In this document: positions 1 through 9,443 of the stretch, in pieces | Layout: each line of letters opens with the position of its first letter | Position numbering within the stretch: the stretch's first letter is position 1 | Assembly (NCBI GenBank): GCA_010909165.1 | Contig: VJWM01000172.1 | Coordinates: forward strand, 248,001-312,000 | Reading direction: 5' to 3' | From: Anthoceros angustus | Taxonomy: Eukaryota > Streptophyta > Anthocerotopsida > Anthocerotales > Anthocerotaceae | Length of the DNA: 64,000 bases | The notes under the pieces: generated by a model | Told to the model about the DNA's origin: nothing | Databases searched by the model: none | Seen by the model: the letters and a program-made list of their open reading frames with translations, nothing else | Position numbers and translations under genes: made by a program

Positions 1-267
1 CGGTCCGGGCACCTTCGATTGCGCTGCCGAGAATCTAGCTCAAGGCGGCAACCATCCTTACCTATTGCTTTCGGGGGCACCGGTCTGCTAGGCACAGCGG
101 CTTCTGCGTTGGTGGCCTTTCTAAGGAGCTGAGCTCTCTCTGCCCGCATCCTAGCCTCTCGTTTCTTAGTCAAGGATTCTTGCATCTTGGAGCCTTTGTC
201 ACGGGTGTTGAGGAGGAGCTTTCCCCCTGCAAGTGTCCTTAAGATTGGCTTGGGGATTTTTACCCTC
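1..267 (-). other. Open reading stretch running off the left edge, unknown
   Basis: On the minus strand an uninterrupted frame of about 89 codons runs from about 267 to the window edge. It is rich in Lys, Arg, Ala and Glu (for example KKREARMRAERAQLLRKA), which suggests a basic helical segment. I recognise no family. It could be the inner part of a retroelement gag or of a host gene whose remainder lies outside the window, or a chance open frame. No start codon or splice site decides between these. Confidence 0.2.
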
Positions 268-504
268 CGAGGCTAGGGTAGCTATGCCTCATTTTTCCTC
301 CATCCCCACGGTTGGGTCGTGTGGGCTTTAAGCATCCCTCCTTAAGAAGCAATATGGGCAGGCGCAGCTATCCCTTCTCGGGGATTCCTCCACTCCCCAG
401 CCCACTCGAGCTCGCCTCCATTCTTCCTCAGGGTAAGTTCTTGGCTGGCCCGACCTTGCATTCGGGCTTTTCGACCTTTCGTTCGTACTTGTTTGGATAT
501 GTTT

Positions 505-665
505 TGACTAATCACCGACCATCAACCCTTGCATTAGTTGATGACGAATGCCAAGCTTACAAGAAAGCTGGTGAGGTGGGCTCTCATTCTCTAAGAATAT
601 GACTTTGTCATGAAACACTAGGCAGGTAGAGCACTCTTGGTCAAGGAATCCTCTACCTCGTAGTA
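505..665 (+). pseudogene. Ty3/gypsy RNase H fragment
   Basis: The plus strand reads TDHQPL, then NAKLTRKLVRWALIL, a stop, EYDFVMKH, a stop, AGRA. This order (TDH, then RWAL.LQEYDF..KH.AG) is the C-terminal part of the RNase H domain of Ty3/gypsy polyproteins, which degrades the RNA strand during reverse transcription. At least three in-frame stops show it is dead. No gypsy integrase or LTR is visible around it. It abuts the LINE-like relic that follows, so the two were probably brought together by nested insertion or deletion. Confidence 0.55.
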
Positions 666-674
666 AGCCCCCCT

Positions 675-1290
675 CTTTTTCTACCGTGATGAGGTTCCGC
701 CTCGGCTTGGTCCAACCCCCAGCATACTCTCTCTCAACTTGCAGTTGTGGGGCACCCCTCAACGACTCTGGAACCCACATGGCTCGCTGTCCCGCTGCTG
801 GGCAGTACAATGCTATGCACGACGCCGTCGCGACGTCATGTTCTCGGTGGCTAAGGAGATCGGGTTCTTTCCCTAAAGGAAGCGCCCATATACCCTGCTC
901 AGCGTTGTTTCTCTCAAGGCTGATCTGTTTTTGATCTAAGGGAACCAAGTTTCTATTGCAGATATGGTTGTAATGGACCCTACCCAGAACATCGTATGCG
1001 AGCATGTTATCCTCAACCCGCCGGGTTGGGCGGCGAAGGGATGCGCGGCAGCCAAGGTCTACAAGTACTCTCCCATGCAGGTTAGCCACACCTTCATCCC
1101 CCTTACCATCGAGACTCAGGGGTTGTGGGCAAGGATTTCTCCGGTTCATTAAGGCCTGTGCCATAGCTTTACCACAACCTCAAGAATAGGGTTGGTCTCC
1201 CCGTTTTGTTATTGTGGCTTTCTTTAGGCAACGGGTGTCCATCGCCTTGTAGAGGGCACTAGCCAACGCGAAGTATAGGTGGCAGCGAGT
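675..1290 (+). pseudogene. LINE-type RT C-terminus: zinc motif plus restriction-like endonuclease
   Basis: A plus-strand frame starting near 686 reads FRLGLVQPP, then CSCGAPLNDSGTHMARC, a C-x-C-x9-H-x3-C motif, then a YNAMHDAV segment. After a stop and frame change near 935-962 it resumes with DMVVMDPTQ, a Lys/Ala-rich KGCAAAKVYKYS, and FIPLTIETQGLW. From about 1205 RQRVSIAL is followed by a stop. This order (RLGLPL, C-C-H-C, D.TV..P, A..K..KY, PL..ET.G.W, RQR.S.AL) is what I know from C-termini of LINE-like elements with a restriction-like endonuclease. It is a 3'-end relic; no RT core is visible in the window. Confidence 0.5.
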
Positions 1291-1800
1291 ACAGGGGATG
1301 CGACATCTTTGGCACCAATGGTAGGTAGGCCCTTATATATTCCGAACCACGACATTCTCGGAGCGGTAGGTAGTTTTGGGTGATCGCGGAGGATAGTTCC
1401 CCTGGGCCCGGTGCCCAAATGTGGGTTGTTCCCCTTTTTCTCACGCCCGGTAGATGGAATTTCCCATCTCTTTTCTTCAGTAAAGTCTTCACGTTCCAGA
1501 AGCTTTTCACTTCCTATATGATGTTTTGTTTGGTCTAGTGGACTATAATGGACTTCTTTTTCTTCTTCTTTTTCTTCTAGCAGTGGGGACCACTTTGGAA
1601 TCCCTTGTATAGATTAGATTAGAAGGAAGAAATGTACTAATGTATATGCATGTTGTTTGTATATGTATATGACTGTTATAGGGAGATAATTGTACTTACA
1701 GAAATGGTGGGACGAACCTGGGGTTGAGGCTTGGTGAGAGAGAAGGAGCAAGGTGGTATTTTCTAGGGCTGGGATTGTTAGAGCCTGTTGCTAACTGCTG
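1291..1800. other. Intergenic, upstream region of the DNAJC8-like gene
   Basis: No gene seen. A TTCTT-rich pyrimidine tract lies at about 1555-1580 and alternating TATATG/TGTATA stretches at about 1640-1680. These could serve the promoter of the gene at 1880, but no well-placed TATA box stands out. Confidence 0.3.
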
Positions 1801-1879
1801 ATGCGAAGGAGGAGGGAAGGAAGGAAGGAAGAGGAGACACGAGGAGGAGGGCGCGGGAGACCGAAAGCAGGCAGGCGAC
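1801..1879 (+). promoter_or_regulatory. GA-rich 5' leader of the DNAJC8-like gene
   Basis: The bases just before the ATG at 1880 are almost purely purine (GGAAGG and GAGGAGG runs at 1806-1860). Such tracts are common in 5' leaders and core promoters of plant housekeeping genes. The role is inferred from position and composition only. Confidence 0.35.
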
Positions 1880-2623
1880 ATGGTGGATCCTGTGGCCGTG
1901 TCGGAGGAAGCGCTGCTGAAGGAGTTTTTCGCGGAGGTGAGCGAGGTGGAGCGGGACAACGAGGTGGTGCGGGTGCTGTCTTGTTTCAAGCTGAATCCGT
2001 TCGAGCACCTGAATCTGCGGTATGAGGCGACGCCGGAGGAAGTGAGGAGGCAGTACCGGAAGCTGTCGCTGCTGATCCACCCGGACAAATGCAAGCATCC
2101 GCAGGCGAAGGAGGCGTTCGGGGCGCTGGCCAAGGCGCAACAGCTGCTGCTGGATCCGCAGGAGCGGGAGTACGTGGTGGCGCAGATTTGCCTGGCTAGG
2201 GACGAGCTGAGAGCGGAGAGGAAGAAGCAGCTGAAGCGGGACACGGCGTCCAAGATCAGGTCCATGGTGGACGAGGGCAAATCCGAGGCGCAGTATGAGG
2301 AGTCGGAGGAGTGGAAGCAGAGGTTGAAGCAGCGGGTGAGGGATATACTGACGGAGCAGGAGTGGCGGCGGCGGAAGATGCAGATGCGGATATCGGAGGA
2401 GGAAGGGAGGTTGAAGAAAGAGGAGGAGGAGACGAGGGAGATGTGGAAGAGGAAGCGGGAGGATCAAGAAAAGTGGGAGGAGACTAGGGAAAATAGAGTG
2501 ACGAGTTGGAGGGATTTCATGAAGGGAGGCAAGAAGGTGAAGACGAGGGAGCTCCGGCCGCCTAAGCTTAAGACGGAGGATCCTAATAAGTCGTATGTGC
2601 AACGGCCTGTGAAGAAGGGATGA
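1880..2623 (+). CDS. DNAJC8: DnaJ homolog subfamily C member 8-like, spliceosome-associated
   Basis: Intact single-exon ORF of 247 codons, ATG at 1880 and TGA at 2621. Residues about 38-100 form a J domain: NPFEHLNL, then RRQYRKLSLLIHPDKCKH with the HPD triad at 67-69, then AKAQQLLLDP. The rest is a long charged helix rich in Glu, Lys and Arg (WKQRLKQRVRDIL, RRRKMQMRISEEEGRLKKE) ending in WRDFMKGG and KTRELRPPKLK. J domain first plus a charged helical tail at this length is the DNAJC8/SPF31 family, which binds Hsp70 and associates with the spliceosome in the nucleus. The start is supported by a purine leader and by the conserved N-terminal spacing before the J domain. It is the only clearly intact housekeeping gene in the window. 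Introns expected in some relatives are absent, so a retrocopy is possible, though no poly-A tail or target duplication is evident. Confidence 0.88.
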   Translation: MVDPVAVSEEALLKEFFAEVSEVERDNEVVRVLSCFKLNPFEHLNLRYEATPEEVRRQYRKLSLLIHPDKCKHPQAKEAFGALAKAQQLLLDPQEREYVVAQICLARDELRAERKKQLKRDTASKIRSMVDEGKSEAQYEESEEWKQRLKQRVRDILTEQEWRRRKMQMRISEEEGRLKKEEEETREMWKRKREDQEKWEETRENRVTSWRDFMKGGKKVKTRELRPPKLKTEDPNKSYVQRPVKKG

Positions 2624-4111
2624 GTTCGGGAAGGTTTGGAGGAGGATCCCTGCACGGTGGTGTGGAGCCGTTGTGTGGATAGAGAGAGTCTCTGTCCCTC
2701 GAGAGTTCCAGGCAGGGTGTTCCCCTTGATGTTTGCTTCTGTGCTATCACGCAGACAACGACTAATCAGGTTGCCCCGGATTTCTTTCCTCGTATATTTG
2801 CGCAGGAAGGGGATGCGCTACCATATTAGCTTTCTGGCAGCCTTGAAAAGTAAATTCCTTCCCTGCGGGCGACGAGGTTAGCCGATTCCTTCTTCTTAGG
2901 TCCTGGCTTTGGCTGACCTATGTATGCTATTCCCATCACTGCAGCAATGGGAATAGTACCTGCATCAAACTGACGACGGCTGTGTGCCTGATGCTGTAAT
3001 CGGGCTCTGCTCGTGTGACGGGAAGTGCTTTCCGACATCGAGGTTCCATGCAAGATTTCCTGCAGCTGTCGGGAACGAATATCAGTGTGGATATATTAGC
3101 AAAAGTCTTTCTCGAGCTGAACTCTGGCTGCTTAAAAGCATGGGTGTCGAACAGCAAATCAGTAGGGACAGCCGTTGCGGTTCAGATGTCATTTGAGTTA
3201 TTCTTCTCGCGAAAAGGCGGGTAACCAGCACGTCTTGACTGCCCTGCAGAGCGCGTGAATCTGACTTTTGAATCATGCGGGAGATTGATGGTCAGATTGT
3301 GAGGTCATTGGAGGTGGAAATCAAGGACCTCATGCTGCAGGTCGAATGGGAAATGCAAATGTTTCTTGTTGGTGACGCAGAAGGAATTAGGGTGTAGGCA
3401 TGAGAAGGAGACCAAATTTGGATCTCAGATGCTCTTTGGTACTACAAATTAGGTCACACGTTATGTGTAATGTCTGGATATTCATGGGCCAATATTGTGT
3501 GTCATGGGTGGATCACTGCACGCAGCTGGGCTTGTAAGTTGTGGGCCACGCCCTTCTGTTACTGCACTGTGGGGACCTGGTAGACTTTGTCACATCAAAT
3601 TCGGTTGTACAGACAGGAAAATCCAAGGGCGGACATCCTGCCTATCCCTTGTTCTCAGTTGGAGAAATTTTCAACGATGTTAGAATCAAATTACTGAGTG
3701 TGTGCTGTGTCTCAATCCTCGGTTCACCCCCTGGCTACGCGTGGAGCATGGCACCGACAGCTTGCTCGCAGAAGCCCTCGCGTTGAATCAAAGGTATCGC
3801 TGCGGCAACACTGGATGCCAGGTTGTGAGCATGCCCACCACTAGCAAATATTTAGCCATCAACTAAGACAGCATTCCAAAGGTTAGGGGACCGTGCTTTT
3901 CATTTGTTCATACTAAAGTGATCTCGGTATATGCAATTCTTATCGATCTACATATAAGATTTGAAATATAGCACTAAATTGATAATAAACTCTAATAAGA
4001 TAACATAGAGACTTTATAAATTTGCAAAAATGGGAAGTCTTATCTCTTTTGATATATATATATTATAAATATAATTATATTATATCTCCTGCAAAAATCA
4101 TAATTAAAGAA
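2624..4111. other. Intergenic, including the 3' flank of the DNAJC8-like gene
   Basis: Only short ORFs without recognisable motifs occur here. Composition changes from mixed to strongly AT-rich after about 3900. No repeat or RNA gene is visible. Confidence 0.3.
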
Positions 4112-4570
4112 TCACGGTGGGAATATAGATCTACAAAAATTAGGATCCCCATCAAAGCTATATTCTATAAGACAGTCTGGGACTTGTGCAATAGCATACC
4201 GAGCAAATGGACAAGTTGTTCCAAGGTGGACTGTCAAAAATTCTAGACAGGCTTTACATTCTAGTTCGCTCTTCATTGTATAACCCAAGAAGCAATTAGC
4301 TATGCTCCAAAGTTGATCTTCTACAACTCTATTTCTGTAAATATGTGGAAGCCCTAATGGAAATTTTGGATATGCGTTCGAGACAAGAATTTGAAGATGA
4401 GGTTGGATGAAAGCTTCCATAATTCCCGGTGGCCAAAATGAAGATCCACAATTAGATTGAACTGGAGCAAGTCGTGGCTGAATAGCTCTCTCACCTTGTA
4501 CGATTGTAATAAGAAGCAAACTGAGCAATGGAAATATACGATTCACTACATCATCGTGTTCCATGGTCAT
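4112..4570 (-). CDS. Small secreted cysteine-rich protein, gnk2/DUF26-like
   Basis: Intact 152-codon ORF on the minus strand. The N-terminus has a hydrophobic run FPLLSLLLITIVQG (about residues 13-26), a plausible signal peptide. The mature part starts with NCGSSFWPPG. It later has NCFLGYTMKSELECKACL (C-x11-C-x2-C), TTCPFARYAIAQVPDCLIEY and an F after DGDP. This pattern (Cys, about 60 residues, Cys..Cys..Cys-Leu, then a Cys before a Tyr) resembles the gnk2 antifungal/DUF26 domain of plant apoplastic proteins, but the spacing C-x11-C is longer than the usual C-x8-C. A single domain with no kinase would make it a ginkbilobin-type secreted protein. It lies alone in AT-rich DNA. The family call is from motif memory and could be wrong; the ORF and signal peptide are firmer. 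Confidence 0.5.
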   Translation of the reverse strand: MTMEHDDVVNRIFPLLSLLLITIVQGERAIQPRLAPVQSNCGSSFWPPGIMEAFIQPHLQILVSNAYPKFPLGLPHIYRNRVVEDQLWSIANCFLGYTMKSELECKACLEFLTVHLGTTCPFARYAIAQVPDCLIEYSFDGDPNFCRSIFPP

Positions 4571-5231
4571 TGTCCTCTCCCATTTTACTTCTCATACGAC
4601 TACCTTATGCGTGTTTATACTACTTGAGTCATTAAATATTAAGATATATGTACCTATGCATTCATTATTCTAAAATGATTAAAAAATCCTTTAAAATAGT
4701 AACTATTCTATTTTTCCTTGACTTTATCATTTTTTCACTTATATATTATTGTAGCAAGCTGCATCTTCAGAATATACATAAGAATCTCACCTTTTTTGTT
4801 TTTGAAATATGCTATTCTATGGCATAAGGTCTCTTTATTTAGCCAACTTGTCTTTAATAACATACAAAACACATGGGGATTTTTAATTCTATATTTATAA
4901 TTATGTAGTATATATTTTATAAAAATATTACATTAAATATTTTGTTCATACTATTACTTTTCCTTCCTAATTCATGCATTGTAGGGATGCAATGCCAGTT
5001 ACTTAGGAAAGCCTGAAAAATAATCTATATCCTAAAAGTCTATATGTAAGTTGAAATCACTAAGACGAAGTATGATATGAAGAATGATGATTGCTTTGGC
5101 CATTAGGTAATGTATGTGAAATTTTTTTTGTTCTTCAAGGGAGAAGGATCATATGTATATAAAGTTTCTATTGAATATGAATGTGTGAGCCTGTAGGACA
5201 ACCGTAAGCCTGTAGCTATATAGGTGTGGCT
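4571..5231. other. AT-rich intergenic, upstream of the gnk2-like gene
   Basis: Strongly AT-rich with many TATATA runs. Read on the minus strand, a TATATAAG lies about 170 bp before the gnk2-like ATG (plus strand about 4739-4746) and could act as its TATA box. No gene seen. Confidence 0.3.
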
Positions 5232-5328
5232 TATGGAATACCGATCTGGTCATACGGGAGTGTGTGTGTGACTTTCTTTTTTTTCGGTGTACGCTACGAG
5301 AATATGCCACAGCATCTTTTAGATACTC

Positions 5329-5352
5329 ACGTATTATACTCGTATAATACGT
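5329..5352. repeat. Perfect palindrome inside the MITE-like element
   Basis: ACGTATTATAC, a 2-base loop TC, then GTATAATACGT: an 11-bp stem with no mismatch. It lies about 80 bp inside the left TIR and could be a protein-binding or hairpin site of the element. Confidence 0.7.
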
Positions 5353-5927
5353 ACCACATCAGCTTCACGGGGTTCGTACGCGGGGAAAAAACATTCTATC
5401 ACACGTTCATCGGCCTGGTGTTCCGATGGTGTCATGCAGATCTTTTCTTGTTAAGGGTTTTAGGGTTTCCATCTAATCAGCACACATACATGTGAAACAG
5501 GCGGGCAACACATACATACACGAATTTTTGTTTGCAAGTATGGCCCGCGTTGGCCGAGAAACTGAATGCAAATCCTCCGCTTAGACATGTTGCTTTCACT
5601 GTATGTGCAGGAAGGATAGGATGTAGGAGCAGTCCCTTTCATCGCTATGTGCACCCGTAGGGCGAAAGTAGCAGGAAACATGCAACGCCAACTGCAGCCT
5701 TTGCACGCAAGGGCAACGCACTGCTACCGCAAGCAGACGATGACTGCAGCGCAAACGCCATTGCATACCGTAAGCGCAGCGCTAACGCAACCGCTGGCAA
5801 CCCTAACAAACTGTGGATGCCGCGGTCGTGGACATGGGTTGTTGCATGCCGCAATGGTGCGGCAACGCAAATGACCTCAACGCAACCCTAACCCCAAAAG
5901 AAGAAAAGTTTCTATGTGTCGTAGAAT

Positions 5928-5987
5928 CATTTTGTGTATCATCAGATAGGTTGACCACATTTTGTGTATCATCAGATAGGTCGACCA
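5928..5987. repeat. 30-bp direct tandem repeat, two copies
   Basis: CATTTTGTGTATCATCAGAT begins at 5928 and again at 5958; the 30-bp copies differ at one base (TTGACCA versus TCGACCA). Confidence 0.8.
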
Positions 5988-6207
5988 CATCGGGACACCG
6001 GGGGCCCGCAGCCCCAACCGATGTGGTCATGACATGCCGAAATAGTTCCGCGTATACGGCAAGACTATTTCTTTCTGTCCATAACCCTAAAAAAATGTAG
6101 ATGCCGCGTGACCAGATCGGTATTCCATAGTGCCTGTCATACGTGTAACACTAGAGGTGACCAAGTTCAAGAAGTTTTATTCATAGCGTCTGGTATTGAT
6201 AGCGTCT

Positions 6208-6299
6208 GGCGCTAATTGAACTCGCACGAGGGAGTTCCGCGCGCCCATTCCCAGGCGCTGATTGAACTCGCACGAGGGAGTCCCGTGCGCCCATTCCCA
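6208..6299. repeat. 46-bp tandem duplication, two copies
   Basis: Copies start at 6208 and 6254, each running from GGCGCT through TTGAACTCGCACGAGGGAGT to GCGCCCATTCCC or GTGCGCCCATTCCC. They differ by three transition-type changes. The repeat lies just outside the right end of the MITE-like element. Confidence 0.7.
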
Positions 6300-7254
6300 G
6301 GGACGACTTACAATAGGATGAAATGAAGAATGTTTGGTTCAGGCGTGACCCTATCTACTAGGTAGCTCGTCTCGAGATAACGGTCCACGGAAGCGTACAT
6401 GAACGTTACCGCTCCCCCGTTGCAGTGCGACCGTGCAACGCATTACCCAGATAGCGTGACGTTCACTCATCAGAATCTGGCAGGTGATTCACGCGGGGCC
6501 TTGGCTCACCGCCGTTCGTGGTAGAAGATTGGAGACTGTCTGAAGACACATATAATAAGTGCTGTTTGCTTTGTAATCAGGTCTGTATCATAAGTGGAGA
6601 CCATGAAGGACTCAACTCTCCCTGCACAGCAAGGCATTGCATGTATGATTCAAGGAAAAGGCAGGAAGGTACAAGCAGACCTGTTTGTGGAGATGCAAAG
6701 TTAACAGTCAGGGAGCACAAGGAACTTCACGCTTTCTAGCTCTTGGAATCCAAGGGCAAAAAGCTGACTGACCCCCACCAACCAGACATGGAAAGGTTGC
6801 TACAACGTCCGCATATCCTACAAAATCAAGAGGACTGTGGCCTCGCCAGCACCTGGTTACATACCTCAAAGACCTTCACCAGACATATGGAGATTGGAAT
6901 CATATAAGCTTTTGGCTGGGAGTTGTAGCTCACTGCAGAAAGAGTTGGAAGAGTCGACGAAGGCACTGCAAGGCTGCTCACAGTACCAAACCATACAAAG
7001 GGCATCATCACAGCAGGATAAATTAGAAGGCCAGACTTCAAGGGTATCAACAAATGCATCCAACACGAAGATAATATCAATCCGTACAAGAGGCTCAAAG
7101 ACAATTGGTTGTTGGGGAATACGAAGCTGCTGAGTTGCATGGTTGGAAGCCTGGTACGTCCAGTAGCTCCACATGTGCACTTAAATGCCACTGGCGCAGA
7201 AACTTCTCCGTCCAGAGTCGGATTAGCCATGCGCCCATTTCTAAGCCGGCTTCT
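6300..7254. other. No recognised gene
   Basis: Overlapping short ORFs occur on both strands (longest about 134 codons on the minus strand) but none has a recognisable motif. The segment lies downstream of the decayed GRAS copy on the minus strand. Confidence 0.25.
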
Positions 7255-8430
7255 TCAGGTTCTCCTTTTTGGCTTCTGCTTTCCCTTTTCACTCCGAGCT
7301 GGTGCCCACGCTGCCAAGGCCCAGACAGCTTTGTCCTTCCAGCCCTGAAGAAGCCATCCATCGTCCCGGCCGATGGTGAAATTTTTGTTGAAGCCCTGCG
7401 ACTTTTCAGCTGTGCTGTTGAACCAGTTCTCCTGTAACGGGAGTTGCTGAAAACCCGTATTCACAAGCAGACGGTGCCACTGATAGTAACTGGTAGATCT
7501 TTCCCTCCTATCCAGCCCCTCACACGCCAGGATGTTGAGAATGATGCGGCTCGAGATCTCAGACTCCAGGTATTGTCTCTCCTTTGGATGGTTAGGCAAT
7601 GTAGATTCATAGATTTCATACACACAACTCATCCATCCAACAAGGGCAGGGATCCTGATCACCAAGAAAGGGGAGTTTAAAGCTGCATTCACGAATCCTG
7701 TCACGAAAACTACGGGGGTTCATGCTGCAAATGTTTTCCAGCACAATCCTTCTGGGATTGGAAGGTAGCACACTCTCATACATCAGATGTCGGAGCCGGT
7801 ACAAGGTGCACACAGCAAGAGCTTGATCTTTCCTCAGCCCCATTGTTTGCACCTGGGCATCTTCCCACTTGCCTGCGATGCTTTGGAAATCAAAGCAAAT
7901 TCCTAGGCGTTCTGCAAACCTCTTGAGCTTGCCCCCAGTTTCCACCAGCCATTCATCAGGCACCAGACCAAGCTGAGGGTACTCAATGCCAGTCAGTCGT
8001 AGCTGCGGAGGACCTCCAGACCGGTTCGCCAGGGCCTCCATGAAGCTAAGCCATTGACGTCCATTCAGGATACCAAAGCTGATGACGTGCACCCGGTCTG
8101 CTCCTTCAAATGCATCCAGAAGCACCGCGTTGGTGAACTGGTATGCCATTGGGTACGTAGGGGAAACCGAAAGAGCTTTCTGGGCTCTCTGGGTATGATA
8201 TCCGTCAGGACGATTTTTGAACGATGCAGAGTACAAATCGGCACCTGTGCCATGGAGCTTGGCCACCAATCCTAGTGGCATTGGGAACATCAGCTGCAAG
8301 CACAGCCCATGCACATTTCAGCAGCATGTCTGTAACCTCACTCACACGTAGGTCATTCTGAGGAGTACCACCAGGCAGCGTTGAAGCATCCAACTGCAGG
8401 TAAGTGACGACATGTTCTGTAGCATGCATG
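7255..8430 (-). pseudogene. GRAS-family (SCARECROW-like, LISCL type) gene, copy 1, frameshifted
   Basis: Minus-strand frames carry the GRAS order: EVTDMLLKCAWAVLAAD (first leucine-rich segment, about 8330), GTGADLYSAS, VHVISFGILNGRQW (VHIID motif, about 8050-8092), SGGPPQLRLTGIEYPQLG, GKWEDAQV, LYRLRHLMYE, NPRRIVL (PFYRE region), NILACEGLDRRER, and GWLLQGWKDKAVWALAAW (SAW motif, about 7308-7359). The FGI.G.QW signature matches the SCL9/SCL14/SCL33 subgroup of plant transcription regulators. Defects: about 25 residues are missing with a frameshift after the first leucine segment (about 8280), and one extra C in a C-run near 7708 breaks the frame between PFYRE and SAW. The VHIID Asp is Ser here. 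The single-base shift in a homopolymer could be a sequencing error, but the deletion is real if the assembly is right. Confidence 0.75.
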
Positions 8431-8439
8431 CTCTGGCAC

Positions 8440-8690
8440 CAGCACTCTGCTCGTCAGGGGTGTCCACGAACCAGATCCAGAAACATTCAAGCGGACGGCC
8501 ACCTTGTGAATTATATATTCAAGCTCACTACGCTGTGCCTGGTGGACAATCACGTGAGAAAGATGTACCTCGGCATCTTGGTCCTCTACAGACTCTTCCC
8601 ATGTGCCATTCGGAATATCACCTGCAACCACTCCCCTAGCACAATCCAGCAGCATCCTCATCTCCTCACCTGAACGTGCAAGCAAGCCTC
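8440..8690 (-). pseudogene. GRAS N-terminal fragment between the two copies
   Basis: A minus-strand frame contains EEMRMLLDCARGVVAGDIPN, a second version of the GRAS opening motif (compare EVTDMLLKCAWAVLAAD in copy 1), followed by a charged unrelated segment. Two GRAS openings within 350 bp show that parts of at least two tandem genes have been joined. It may be the 5' half belonging to copy 1, with the later motif a duplicate. Confidence 0.5.
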
Positions 8691-8779
8691 TGCGGATCTG
8701 CATCATAGAAGTATGAACCAGAGACCACCACCTGGTCCATAACATTAGGCTTGTCCAACAATTTCCAGTCTGCATGTTC

Positions 8780-9443
8780 GGAGGGCTGTGCACATCTCCA
8801 TGCTGCCATGGCATGAAGAGCTCTCTGCTTCCAGCACTGCAAAAGCCATCCACGCTCCTGACGAACATTGAACTCTTTGTGATAGTCTTCCAACATTTCA
8901 AGTACACCATTGAACCAGTTCTCCTGCAATGCAAGTACACCATTGCTGAAAACCAGCATTCACAAGCAGATGTTCCCACTCACCATGGGTCACAGCTCGT
9001 TCCCGCCTATCCAACCCCTCACAGGCAAGAATGTTCAGGATACCACGGCCAGGAATTTCCTGCTGCAAATATAGTCTCTCTTCTGGATAGTCAGCCAAAG
9101 TGTATTCATACAAATTAAGATGGTGACTCATGTAGTCGACAAGGTTAGGAATCCTGGCCAACAAAGAATGCATATTTACTGCCATGGACACCACCACTGT
9201 GACAAAAACTGTGGGGTTCATGCTGCAAATCCTCTGAAGCACAATCTTCCTTGGGTTAGTCGGCATCACATTGTCGTCCAGCAGATGTCGAAGCCGGTAT
9301 ACAGAGCACACAGCAAGCACTTCATCCTCCCGAAGACCTATATCACAAACCTGCACATCTTCCCACTTCTTTGAAATGCCTTGAAACTCAAACGGAATGC
9401 CCAAACTTGTTGCAAACTTCTTCAGCCTGGCCCCAGTTGCCAT
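8780..9443 (-). pseudogene. GRAS-family gene, copy 2, 5'-truncated and frameshifted
   Basis: Starts at ATGGCAACTGGG (9443) directly in the middle of a GRAS domain (ARLKKFATSLGIPFEF, KKWEDVQV, LYR-like VYRLRHLL, NPRKIVLQRICSMNP, NILACEGLDRRER) and ends with RGWLLQCWKQRALHAMAAW in another frame (SAW motif). The two leucine-rich segments and VHIID are missing. A 7-bp insertion (TACACCA on the plus strand, about 8935-8941, making a local repeat of GTACACCATTG) shifts the frame before SAW. It is clearly a paralogue of copy 1 in the same orientation, so this is a collapsed tandem cluster. Confidence 0.7.

Larger units (their letters stand above)
5232..6129. mobile_element. Candidate non-autonomous DNA transposon (MITE-like) with 21-bp TIRs
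   Basis: The segment starts at 5232 with TATGGAATACCGATCTGG and ends at 6129 with its exact reverse complement; the match is perfect over 21 bp (5232-5252 and 6109-6129). If the ends are taken as TGG...CCA, both sides are flanked by TA, consistent with a TA target duplication. The interior has no transposase. It contains a perfect palindrome (5329-5352), a 30-bp tandem repeat (5928-5987) and many CAACGCAA words. Size (about 0.9 kb), TIRs and absence of coding point to a MITE. Assignment to a superfamily is open: TA duplication fits Tc1/mariner, but the terminal sequence is not one I recognise. Confidence 0.5.

Noticed and set aside
508-1164. 218-codon minus-strand ORF
   Set aside because: It is antisense to the gypsy and LINE relics, which have recognisable motifs on the plus strand; its own sequence shows none.
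1696-2602. 194- and 274-codon ORFs opposite the DNAJC8-like gene
   Set aside because: Leu/Arg/Ser-rich shadows of a GC-rich, purine-rich coding strand; the plus frame has a clear J domain.
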